Assembly: GCA_903871435.1 (NCBI GenBank)
Contig: CAIQGU010000292.1
Span: forward strand, 1-10,566
Length of the DNA: 10,566 nt
Reading direction: 5' to 3'
DNA from: an uncultured Burkholderiales bacterium
GTDB taxonomy: Bacteria; Pseudomonadota; Gammaproteobacteria; Burkholderiales; Burkholderiaceae_F
In this document: in pieces, positions 1 through 6,307 of the stretch
How the letters are laid out: each line of letters starts with the position of its first letter
Numbering within the stretch: the stretch's first letter is position 1
The notes under the pieces: model-generated
Databases searched by the model: none
What the model was told of the DNA's origin: nothing
Seen by the model: only the letters and a program-made list of their open reading frames with translations
Translations under genes and position numbers: made by a program

Positions 1-402
1 CAAAACGGCGTCGCCCTGCCAGGCGCGGGCACGCTCGGCCAGCAGCAGGCCCAGGGCGCGGCCCAGGTCGAGGCGACTGTGGAACTTCAGGGCGGCCACC
101 ATGGCATCGACGGGCGGAGCGTAATCGGCCAGGGCAATGGTGGCGGCAAAGTGCGGTGGATGAACCAGGCATCGGCCGCAGACATCAAGGCCGGGTTCCG
201 AACCGGCCTGTGGTGTCACGGCGGCAGTGGGCAGGCGGTTGGCGCAGATGCGGCAGCGCGGTACTGCCACGGCAAACAAGTCGGCGCGACACGGCTCACA
301 CACCGGGCTGCCGGCGGGAGCGGCAGCGGTGATGCCGCATACGGCGCAATCGGGTGCGAGCAAGTGGCGCAGGGCGTTAGTCAGGTGACGATGCAAGGGC
401 AT
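1..402 (-). CDS. comF: ComF family protein (N-terminal part, cut by window edge)
   Basis: The first 134 codons are present; the gene continues past the left edge. Seen: an N-terminal zinc-finger-like region with CxxC pairs (APDCAVCG near residues 17-24, VCEPC near 34-38, CRIC near 48-51, VCGRC near 78-82), followed by the family-typical sequence DYAPPVDAMVAALKF near 97-111. ComF proteins couple a zinc finger to a phosphoribosyltransferase-like domain. In naturally competent bacteria they are needed for uptake or processing of transforming DNA; in other bacteria (for example E. coli GntX/YhgH) the role is less clear. The catalytic PRTase part would lie outside the window. Start: ATG at 402 is chosen; an in-frame GTG at 423 is also possible, and neither has a clear ribosome binding site. 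It is divergent from the bioC-like gene, and comF-type genes are often found near biotin genes. Family call is firm; a competence function is not shown. Confidence 0.85.
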   Translation of the reverse strand, partial: MPLHRHLTNALRHLLAPDCAVCGITAAAPAGSPVCEPCRADLFAVAVPRCRICANRLPTAAVTPQAGSEPGLDVCGRCLVHPPHFAATIALADYAPPVDAMVAALKFHSRLDLGRALGLLLAERARAWQGDAVL

Positions 403-494
403 ACGCGGAATACGCGCGAGCACGCGGGAAAACGGCGGGAGACCCTGGAACCCGTGGCGGCGGTCGCGGGCGCCAGGCGGGATCGGGCTCAGCC

Positions 495-500
495 TATACT
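495..500 (+). promoter_or_regulatory. Candidate -10 box in the comF/bioC divergent region
   Basis: The gap between the divergent comF and bioC starts is about 140-160 bases. It contains TATACT (4 of 6 to TATAAT) about 60 bases before the bioC start. The surrounding AGCCTATACT also reads TATAGG on the other strand, so it could serve either gene. No convincing -35 box was found for either direction, so this is only the most promoter-like spot in the gap. Confidence 0.2.
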
Positions 501-560
501 CGCCCGCGTCATTTCCGCACTACCAGAGGTGGCGCCCCGCGGCGCCTGCGCATCGGCCCC

Positions 561-1451
561 GTGCCCACGACTCCCCCACGCATCGACGCCAGCATCGCCA
601 CCGTTCGCCGCCAGTTCGACGCGCGCGCGGGGCGCTTCGCCCATCACGATGCCGTGGTCCGGGAAATCGGGCGGCGAATGCTGGAGCGGCTGTCGTACAT
701 GCGCCACTCCACCGCGCTGCTGCTCGACCTGGGATGCGGCAGCGGCGCCTGCCGCACGGCGCTGGAACAGCAGTTTCCCGGTGCGCGCTGGCTGGGACTG
801 GACCTGTCCGCGGCCATGCTGCAGGCACCGCCCGTGACGGCGGGCTGGCGTCAGCGCATGACGGGCTGGATAGGCGTTGGCGACAAGAGCCTGCGCGTCT
901 GCGGCAGCGCCGAGCGGCTGCCGCTGGCCGATGGCTCCGTGGATCTGGTTTTTTCCAACCTCATGTTGCACTGGCATCCGGCACCGCACGAGGTGATCGC
1001 GGAGATCGCGCGGGTCCTGCGCACCGGCGGGCTCGTGATGTTCAGCAGCTACGGTCCGGATACCGCCCGGGAACTGCGCGCCGCCTGCGCCGCTGCGCTG
1101 CCGGCGGCGCGGCCCATGCCCTGCGTCGACATGCACGATTTCGGCGACATGCTGGTGGATGCGGGATTCGAGGCCCCCGTCATGGAAGTGGAGAACCTGC
1201 GGCTGACGTTTCCCGACGCACGCGCGCTGCTGGCCGAGGTGCGCGCGCTGGGCGCAAATCCGCGCGCCGACCGGCCCTCAGGGCTACCCTCGGGGAACCA
1301 GGCCCGGGCGCTGCTGCGTGCGCTCGCCGCGGGGGCCGACGCGCAGGGCCGCCTGGGGCTGAGCTTTGAGGTGGTGATAGGGCACGGTTGGAAGGCGGCG
1401 CCGCGCAGCGCCATCCAGACGATAGCGATGCCACGCTCGCGCGGCGGTTGA
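561..1451 (+). CDS. bioC: BioC-like malonyl-ACP O-methyltransferase
   Basis: A 296-residue class I SAM-dependent methyltransferase. Motif I is LDLGCGSG (residues 55-62), with an acidic residue at the end of strand 2 (GLDLS, 79-83). The BioC-type core FSNLMLHWHP (131-140) follows, then RVLRTGGLVMFSSYGPDTAREL (split here as RVLRTGG at 151-157 and FSSYGPDT at 161-168), MHDFGDML (191-198), AGFEAPVMEVE (201-211) and a GHGWKA stretch near the C-terminus (274-279). The GPDT and MHDFGDML stretches are characteristic of BioC rather than of generic methyltransferases. BioC methylates the free carboxyl of malonyl-ACP so that fatty acid synthesis can build the pimeloyl precursor of biotin. The start is a GTG without a good ribosome binding site; AGAGG lies too far upstream to help, and no ATG exists before residue 40. 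No other biotin gene is visible, so BioC activity is inferred from the family. Confidence 0.8.
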   Translation: MPTTPPRIDASIATVRRQFDARAGRFAHHDAVVREIGRRMLERLSYMRHSTALLLDLGCGSGACRTALEQQFPGARWLGLDLSAAMLQAPPVTAGWRQRMTGWIGVGDKSLRVCGSAERLPLADGSVDLVFSNLMLHWHPAPHEVIAEIARVLRTGGLVMFSSYGPDTARELRAACAAALPAARPMPCVDMHDFGDMLVDAGFEAPVMEVENLRLTFPDARALLAEVRALGANPRADRPSGLPSGNQARALLRALAAGADAQGRLGLSFEVVIGHGWKAAPRSAIQTIAMPRSRGG

Positions 1452-1522
1452 AAGTGGCTTGCGATGGCAGACAATCCGCAGTAAGAGTTGACGGTCAGCT
1501 TCGGCTGGAACAGGGGGCGGCG

Positions 1523-1927
1523 ATGACGACAAGCGAACGATCGGGACGGTGCCTGTGCGGCGCCGTGCGCTTCCTGGCGCAGGGCGAGCCCAAGTGGGTT
1601 GCCCATTGCCACTGCGAAAGCTGCCGGCGCGCCACCAGCGCAGGGTTTGCCACCTACGCCGGCTACCCGGCGCAGTCCGTTGCCTGGACCGCGCAAACAC
1701 CGCGCACGTATGCATCCTCACCCGGCGTCGTACGCAGTTTCTGCGGGCAATGCGGCTCGCCGATGAGTTTCGCCGGCGAGCGCTGGCCCGATGAAATCCA
1801 CCTTTTTGCCGCCAGCTTCGATGCGCCGGACGGGTTTGTTCCCCAGATGCACGTCTACATCGAGGAAAAGCTCCCCTGGGTGCACCTGAGCGACGAGGTG
1901 CCGCGCATCACGCAGAACCCGACCTGA
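1523..1927 (+). CDS. GFA/CENP-V family zinc-binding protein
   Basis: A 134-residue protein that covers a complete small GFA-type domain. Cysteine motifs in order: GRCLCGAVRF (about 8-17), CHCESCRR (about 29-36) and FCGQCGSPMSF (about 73-83). These are the zinc ligand clusters of the glutathione-dependent formaldehyde-activating enzyme/CENP-V fold. Members range from formaldehyde-glutathione adduct-forming enzymes to proteins of unknown substrate; nothing here points to formaldehyde, and no alcohol dehydrogenase is adjacent. Start choice: ATG at 1523 has AGGGGG five bases upstream (1512-1517) and begins just before the first motif. The same frame is open back to 1388, but that would overlap the end of bioC and add unrelated sequence. 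It lies 71 bases after bioC on the same strand and may be co-transcribed. The name Gfa should not be taken as a proven activity. Confidence 0.82.
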   Translation: MTTSERSGRCLCGAVRFLAQGEPKWVAHCHCESCRRATSAGFATYAGYPAQSVAWTAQTPRTYASSPGVVRSFCGQCGSPMSFAGERWPDEIHLFAASFDAPDGFVPQMHVYIEEKLPWVHLSDEVPRITQNPT

Positions 1928-1977
1928 GTTCGAATCGGCAAATTCACTTGGTGTCGTTGGGCGTCATGCAGCCTACG

Positions 1978-2013
1978 CCCTCACCCCCGGCTCTCCCGCA
2001 CGCGGGAGAGGGG
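1978..2013. repeat. REP-like palindromic element
   Basis: The stretch opens with CCCTCACCCCCGG and continues into a perfect inverted repeat, CTCTCCCGC (1991-1999) and GCGGGAGAG (2002-2010), separated by two bases. Palindromes of the type CTCTCCCGC..GCGGGAGAG preceded by CCCTCACCCC are a recurring intergenic repeat in many high-GC proteobacterial genomes, recognised here from general knowledge. It lies between convergent genes, a usual place for such elements. Its hairpin may also help end transcription, though it is not followed directly by a T-run on either strand. Confidence 0.55.
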
Positions 2014-2042
2014 AGCTGCTACGCTTTTGGTCGCACAGCTCC
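2012..2042. terminator. Hairpin between convergent gfa-like and lysE-like genes
   Basis: GGAGCTG (2012-2018) pairs perfectly with CAGCTCC (2036-2042) around a 17-base loop that contains TTTT. The right arm touches the stop codon of the lysE-like gene. Together with the palindrome just to its left, this forms a compact structured block where transcripts from both sides meet. It lacks a proper U-tract, so a bidirectional terminator role is only inferred. Confidence 0.3.
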
Positions 2043-2674
2043 TAGCGGCCGCCTACCGCCATCAAGGCGGCGAAGCCGATGAAGATGCCGCCCGTCAGCC
2101 GGTTGAAGGCCCGCAGGACATCCGCGCGCGGCAGGTACGCCGCCAGCTGGCGGCCCGCGCTGGCGTAGACCAGGTACCAGCTGATCTCGATGACCGTGAA
2201 CGTGACCAGCAGGATGGCAAACTGCCGCAGCCGGGGCAGTTCGGGATGGATGAACTGCGGCAGGAAGGCGGCCGCGAACAAGATGGCCTTCGGGTTGCTC
2301 GCCGCTACCAGTACACCCTGGCGAAATGCCGCCCACTGGCCCTGCGCCGGCGGACTCGCAACCCTTGCTGCGCCGACCGCGGGACGGTCCACGGGTGTCA
2401 TCCAGCTGCGGACACCCAGATAGGCGAGGTACCCAGCACCGGCCCAGCGCAGCGCGCTGAAGACCGCGGGGAAGGCCTGCAGCAGCGCGCCCAGCCCGGC
2501 AGCGGACAGGACATTCATCACGGCCAGGCTGAGCATGCAGCCCGCCATGGTCGCCATCGCCGCGCGGAAGCCCTGGCGCGCGCTGGTGCTCATGACGAGG
2601 GTCATATTGGGTCCGGGCGTGGCCGAAATGAAGAAGGTCACGCCGACGAAGAGCCACCAGGTTTGCAGGGACAT
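2042..2674 (-). CDS. LysE/RhtB family amino acid or metabolite exporter
   Basis: A 210-residue hydrophobic inner-membrane protein of normal length for the family. Seen: a first membrane segment ending in the family signature TPGPN (19-23), hydrophobic segments near 40-62, 68-90, 118-140, 148-172 and 190-207, and the second signature SNPKAILF (126-133) before the fourth segment. LysE/RhtB exporters pump amino acids (lysine, threonine, homoserine, leucine and others) out of the cell by proton exchange; the substrate cannot be read from sequence. Start: ATG at 2674 puts the TPGPN motif at the usual place. The frame is open to 2821, but that extension would overlap the upstream gene and is not membrane-like. 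No clear ribosome binding site precedes the start (upstream is pyrimidine-rich, TATCTCCTTCCC). It may be the last gene of the minus-strand series, 83 bases after the adhesin-like gene. Confidence 0.88.
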   Translation of the reverse strand: MSLQTWWLFVGVTFFISATPGPNMTLVMSTSARQGFRAAMATMAGCMLSLAVMNVLSAAGLGALLQAFPAVFSALRWAGAGYLAYLGVRSWMTPVDRPAVGAARVASPPAQGQWAAFRQGVLVAASNPKAILFAAAFLPQFIHPELPRLRQFAILLVTFTVIEISWYLVYASAGRQLAAYLPRADVLRAFNRLTGGIFIGFAALMAVGGR

Positions 2675-2757
2675 GATTACGGGAAGGAGATACGACAGGC
2701 CAGGGCCAACGGCCAAAGCGGGGGGCCGCAACGCGGTGGGCGCGCCGCCAGGGATGA

Positions 2758-3141
2758 TCAGTTCAGGCAGACGATATTGAGGATCGCGGCCGCAATCGCC
2801 TGCGGCGCAATCGCTGCCCAATCCTGGTTGGGATTGGTGCGCACCCCCGATATGGCGCCCTGCGCATGCTGGGCCTTGTAGCCCGAGCTCTGGAGCAGGC
2901 GGCGCTGGTGCGTGTCGCAGTTGTATTCGACCAGCAGGATGGAGGAAAAATCACCGAATTGGTCCGGATCGCGGTAGTCCCACAGCTCCTGCACCTGGCG
3001 GACCAGGCCGACCACCTTGATCGCCGCCGGGTCGATATAGACCGTGCGGCCGCTGGCCGATTCCGTCACCTTGGTCCACTCCGCGCGCGCCGGTCCCAGT
3101 GCCAGCAGCAGCGTGGCCGCAATGGCAAGCTTTTTCATCAT
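2758..3141 (-). CDS. Small secreted protein, surface-adhesin E-like
   Basis: A 127-residue protein with a clear signal peptide: MMKK, a hydrophobic stretch (residues 5-16), and a probable cut after ARA at residue 20. The mature part (EWTKV.., RTVYIDP at 32-38, ELWDYRD at 52-58, LLVEYNCDT at 69-77, VCLN at the end) has the layout of small periplasmic or surface proteins annotated as surface-adhesin protein E: a short beta-rich domain with a D-P after a YID strand and a Y-x-C motif. Two cysteines remain in the mature protein (C75 and C125), probably a disulfide. Start: the first of two tandem ATGs (3141) has GGAG seven bases upstream. It lies 113 bases after spoVR, so it may have its own promoter. 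The adhesin name comes from one characterised relative; here the function is unknown. Confidence 0.72.
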   Translation of the reverse strand: MMKKLAIAATLLLALGPARAEWTKVTESASGRTVYIDPAAIKVVGLVRQVQELWDYRDPDQFGDFSSILLVEYNCDTHQRRLLQSSGYKAQHAQGAISGVRTNPNQDWAAIAPQAIAAAILNIVCLN

Positions 3142-3173
3142 GCGACGTCTCCGTTCATCCCGCTGCGGATTAT

Positions 3174-3192
3174 GCCGCCGGCGGCCGGCGGC
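3174..3192. other. GC-rich hairpin after spoVR
   Basis: A 7-base perfect stem (GCCGCCG / CGGCGGC) with a 5-base loop sits in the 113-base gap between the spoVR stop and the adhesin-like gene. No U-run follows on either strand, so it is not a standard intrinsic terminator. It could protect the 3' end of the upstream mRNA or act with Rho. CATAAT just downstream in the minus direction resembles a -10 box for the next gene but has no matching -35. Confidence 0.3.
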
Positions 3193-3254
3193 CGTTTGCG
3201 CGTGCGGTCCGGAGGTGATGGCGCGGCACTGCTCCGAGCCGGCCGAGGGAAGCC

Positions 3255-4850
3255 TCAGGTGCGGTGGATCTTGAGGCGACGGCCTTCGCTGTCGATTTCC
3301 TCGAGGACAACGTCGAACTTCCACAGCTTCTTGACGTAGCCCAGCACGGTCTCGGCGCTTTGCGTATCCAGCATGCGGCCGCTCTCCACGCGATGCTGCA
3401 GGAGCAGCGCGCGTTCGGCCTCGTCGTTGGACCGGGCGACCACCAGCGTGGGGATGTAGCTCTCGCCGCGGTACTGCGCCGCGAGTGTCTGCCGCACCTG
3501 CGTATAGCCGGCTTCGTTGTGGATGGCGCGGATGTGATAGTGATCGCGGTCATCGTCACCGTCGTGCATCATGAAGAGCCGCATATCGCGCATGACCTTG
3601 GGCGACAGGTACTGCTCGATAAGGCTGTCGTCCTTGAAATTGGTCATGGCGAACTTTATGCCCTCCTGCCAGGGCGTTCCGGCAATGCTGGGGAACCACT
3701 CGCGGTCTTCGTCGGTGGGCGACTCGCAGATGCGGCGGATGTCGCGGAATATGGAGAACCCCAGGGCATAGGGATTGAGGCCGCTGAAACGGCGCGAATC
3801 GAAGGCCGGCTGCGCCACCACGTCGCCGTGGTTACCGAGCCATTCGAGCATGAAGCCGTCATCGACCTCGCCGGCGTCGTAGAGCTCGTTGAGCAGCGTG
3901 TAATGCCAGAAGGTTGCCGCGCCTTCATTGGCCACCTTGGTCAGGCGCTGCGGGTAGAAGTACTGCGAGACCTTGCGCACGATGCGCACGAGCTCGCGTT
4001 GCCAGGGTTGCAGCTTGGGAGCGTGCTTCTCGATGAAATAGAGCAGGTTTTCCTGGGGGTCGAAGGGCGGCAGCGCATCGGCTTCGCCGCCCTCCGCGCC
4101 GTCCTGCTCGTCCATGTGGAGGTGGGCGAAGTCGGCGTTGTAGTGCTTTTCGGTAAACCGCATGCGCTCGCTCAGGCGGGCGCGCTCGCGCTTGACCGAA
4201 AGGCGCTGGGGCCGGCGGTAGCGGTCCACGCCGTAGGGTGCCAGGGCATGGCAGCAATCGAGCACGGACTCCACCTCACGCCAGCCGTACTGCTCTTCGC
4301 AGTCGGACACGAAGGTGCGTGCGAACTGAAGATAGTCGAGTATGGCGTCGGCCTGCGTGAACTGGCGGAACAGGTAGTTGGTCTTGAAAAAGGCATTGTG
4401 GCCATATCCAGCATGCGCCATGACCAGCACCTGCAGCGCCAGCGTGTTGGTCTCCATGAGATAGGCGATGGCCGGGCTGGTATTGATGACGATCTCGTAG
4501 GCCAGGCCCGTCATGCCCTTCTTGTAGCCGTGTTCCTGCGACAGCAGCGACTTGCCGAAGCTCCAGTGCGAGTAGTGCACGGGCATGCCCACGGTGGAGC
4601 ACAGGTCGAGCATCTGGCTGGCCGTGATCATCTCGTACTGGATGGGGTAGGTGTCCAGGCCCATGCGGCTGGCATGCGCCGCGATGGCCTTGTCGAATTT
4701 CTCGAGCGTTCCCAGGGTCCATTCGGTGCCGGTGGCGATGGGCTCGGAGCGCCGCACCACGTCCAGGCGCGGCATGGGCACGCTCGGCTTGGCCAGCAAC
4801 TTGGGCCAAGGTCGCTGCTTTTCCAGGGTGTCGTCCACGCTTCCCATCAT
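3255..4850 (-). CDS. spoVR: SpoVR family protein (YcgB-like)
   Basis: A 531-residue protein, close to the roughly 510 residues of E. coli YcgB. Conserved blocks, read directly: YPIQYEMIT (68-76), GMPVHYSHWSFGK (88-100), YEIVINTSPAIAYLMETNT (118-136) and MAHAGYGHNAFFKTN (144-158); a C-terminal half with FSIFRDIRRICESP and EWFPSIAGTPWQEGIKFA follows. These identify the SpoVR family without ambiguity. SpoVR was named for a Bacillus sporulation (cortex) role, but its biochemical activity is not established. In non-sporulating proteobacteria it is consistently encoded with PrkA and YeaH and linked to stress or stationary phase. The start ATG overlaps the yeaH stop codon in an ATGA arrangement, implying translational coupling; a second ATG follows immediately. 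Last gene of the prkA-yeaH-spoVR operon. Confidence 0.95.
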   Translation of the reverse strand: MMGSVDDTLEKQRPWPKLLAKPSVPMPRLDVVRRSEPIATGTEWTLGTLEKFDKAIAAHASRMGLDTYPIQYEMITASQMLDLCSTVGMPVHYSHWSFGKSLLSQEHGYKKGMTGLAYEIVINTSPAIAYLMETNTLALQVLVMAHAGYGHNAFFKTNYLFRQFTQADAILDYLQFARTFVSDCEEQYGWREVESVLDCCHALAPYGVDRYRRPQRLSVKRERARLSERMRFTEKHYNADFAHLHMDEQDGAEGGEADALPPFDPQENLLYFIEKHAPKLQPWQRELVRIVRKVSQYFYPQRLTKVANEGAATFWHYTLLNELYDAGEVDDGFMLEWLGNHGDVVAQPAFDSRRFSGLNPYALGFSIFRDIRRICESPTDEDREWFPSIAGTPWQEGIKFAMTNFKDDSLIEQYLSPKVMRDMRLFMMHDGDDDRDHYHIRAIHNEAGYTQVRQTLAAQYRGESYIPTLVVARSNDEAERALLLQHRVESGRMLDTQSAETVLGYVKKLWKFDVVLEEIDSEGRRLKIHRT

Positions 4851-6247
4851 GCGGCCTGCTTTCGGGCGAATAGTTCACGGAATACCGGCCAGATATCACT
4901 GCGGTCGTTGACCGCCCGGCGGGCAAAGGCCGGCCCCTGGACAGCGTCGTAGCTTTGCCAGAGGTCGGAGGCACGGTTGAACCAGCCGCTGGAGCTGGGA
5001 ATATCGATATAGGCGAAGTAGCGCACCAGCGGCAGGAGTTCCTGGGCGAGGTAGGCGGCGCTCTTGCGGCCGTCGTCGCTGGTGCAGTCGCCGTCGGACG
5101 CCTGTGCCACGTACACGTTCCAGTCGGGCCCGGCAAAGCGGTCCTGGATGATCCGGTAGGCAAGTTCGAGCGCGGGTTGCACCAGGGTACCGCCGGTCTG
5201 GGGATCGTGGAAGAAACGCTCCTCGTCGACCTCTTCCGCGGTTTCGGTATGGCGCACGAAGATCACGTCGACATGGCCGTACTTGCGCTCGAGAAAAAGG
5301 TAGAGCAGCGCGAAGAAGCGCTTGGCAAGATCCTTCTTGCGCTCGTCCATGGAGCCCGAAACATCCATGAGACACAGCATGACCGCGCGCGTCGCGGGAG
5401 CCGTTGTGGGTACGCGCGAGCGGTAACGGCGATCGACATCCTCGAGAAAAGGCAGCTTCTCGCGCCGCTCGCGCAGGCGCGCGATTTCATCGCGCAGGCG
5501 CGTGCGCTCGTCCTGGTCGGCCACGGCTCCGGGGGTATCAAGCTTTTGCTCGAGCTCCAGGATGTGGGCAGCGAGCGCCCCGCGCAGCGCGATACGCCGG
5601 GCGATGCCCATGCGCACCGTCATGCCCGGTAGCAGGTTGGTGGGCAGGCCTTCGCGGCTGTAGCCGCCACGGCGCATGCGTTCCATGGACATTTCGCCAA
5701 AGCGCGTGCGCTCGAGGTTGGGCAGTTCGAGATCGTCGAAGAACAGCGCCAGGAACTCCTCGCGCGACAGTGCGAAGGCGAAGGAATCGGAACCCTCGCC
5801 GGAGCCGGGATCATCGCCCTCGGCGCCGTCGCCTTCACCGCGACGCGGGCGCGACACGCTGTCGCCGGGAAGGTATTCGCGATTGCCGGGCAGCACGAAA
5901 TCGCGACTACCGCTGTCGTCATCGTGGACGAGTCTGGGCTCGGAGAGGCCTCGGCCGGGTATGGAAATACGCCCCCCACGGCCGACATCTTTTATGGAAC
6001 GCTTGCCGAATTCCTCGTCGGCCGCACGCTTGATGTCGTCCTTGAAGCGGCGAATGAAGCGTTCACGGTTGACAGCGCCGCGGCCCGGGGGATCCGACCG
6101 CCGGTCGACGATGCGCAGCAGCCCGAGAATGGGCGGATCGCCCGCCGGGCTTGCGTCTGGGGAGAAATTACCGCCACCGTCGGTGGCGACAGCGGGCCCC
6201 GTGGCATCCGGCGTTTCGAGCGAAGTCTGCGTTGGCGCCTGCGACAT
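4847..6247 (-). CDS. yeaH: YeaH/UPF0229 (DUF444) VWA-domain protein
   Basis: A 466-residue protein. Family blocks: IVDRR (46-50), VNRERFIRRF (59-68), the GKRSIKDV..ISIPGRG region (about 81-99), a low-complexity acidic Gly/Asp/Glu stretch (about 135-155), and a C-terminal von Willebrand A domain. That domain has a complete metal-site motif: DVSGS (D295, S297, S299), GGT (T354) and SDGD (D385). The family partners PrkA and SpoVR; its exact job is unknown, and an adaptor or metal-dependent binding role is inferred from the VWA fold. Start: two nearby ATGs, 6253 and 6247. GGGGA is well spaced (six bases) only for 6247, so that is chosen. Even so, about 45 residues precede IVDRR, where E. coli YeaH starts almost at that motif; the extension is rich in P, T, S, G and A and looks disordered. 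It lies 60 bases after prkA and overlaps spoVR by four bases. Confidence 0.94.
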   Translation of the reverse strand: MSQAPTQTSLETPDATGPAVATDGGGNFSPDASPAGDPPILGLLRIVDRRSDPPGRGAVNRERFIRRFKDDIKRAADEEFGKRSIKDVGRGGRISIPGRGLSEPRLVHDDDSGSRDFVLPGNREYLPGDSVSRPRRGEGDGAEGDDPGSGEGSDSFAFALSREEFLALFFDDLELPNLERTRFGEMSMERMRRGGYSREGLPTNLLPGMTVRMGIARRIALRGALAAHILELEQKLDTPGAVADQDERTRLRDEIARLRERREKLPFLEDVDRRYRSRVPTTAPATRAVMLCLMDVSGSMDERKKDLAKRFFALLYLFLERKYGHVDVIFVRHTETAEEVDEERFFHDPQTGGTLVQPALELAYRIIQDRFAGPDWNVYVAQASDGDCTSDDGRKSAAYLAQELLPLVRYFAYIDIPSSSGWFNRASDLWQSYDAVQGPAFARRAVNDRSDIWPVFRELFARKQAA

Positions 6248-6266
6248 CCCCATTCCCCGATGATAA

Positions 6267-6291
6267 GCGGGCCCCGTGTCAACGGGGCCGC
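6267..6291 (-). other. Strong intercistronic hairpin between prkA and yeaH
   Basis: GGCCCCGT (6270-6277) and ACGGGGCC (6282-6289) form a perfect 8-base stem with a 4-base loop, extended by two further pairs past a one-base bulge. It fills most of the short gap between the prkA stop and the yeaH ribosome binding site. No U-run follows, so it is unlikely to be a full terminator. A role in mRNA processing, or in making prkA more abundant than yeaH-spoVR, is inferred. Confidence 0.5.
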
Positions 6292-6307
6292 ACCGCTTTC
6301 CGAACTG

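Noticed and set aside
1388..1522. Longer N-terminus for the GFA-like protein
   Set aside because: The frame is open, but this part overlaps the bioC end, has no family similarity, and the ATG at 1523 has a proper ribosome binding site.
3264..4952. 562-codon open frame on the plus strand, antisense to spoVR and yeaH
   Set aside because: It is the mirror of a firmly identified SpoVR gene in GC-rich DNA, where opposite-strand frames stay open by codon bias. It has no recognisable domain or ribosome binding site.
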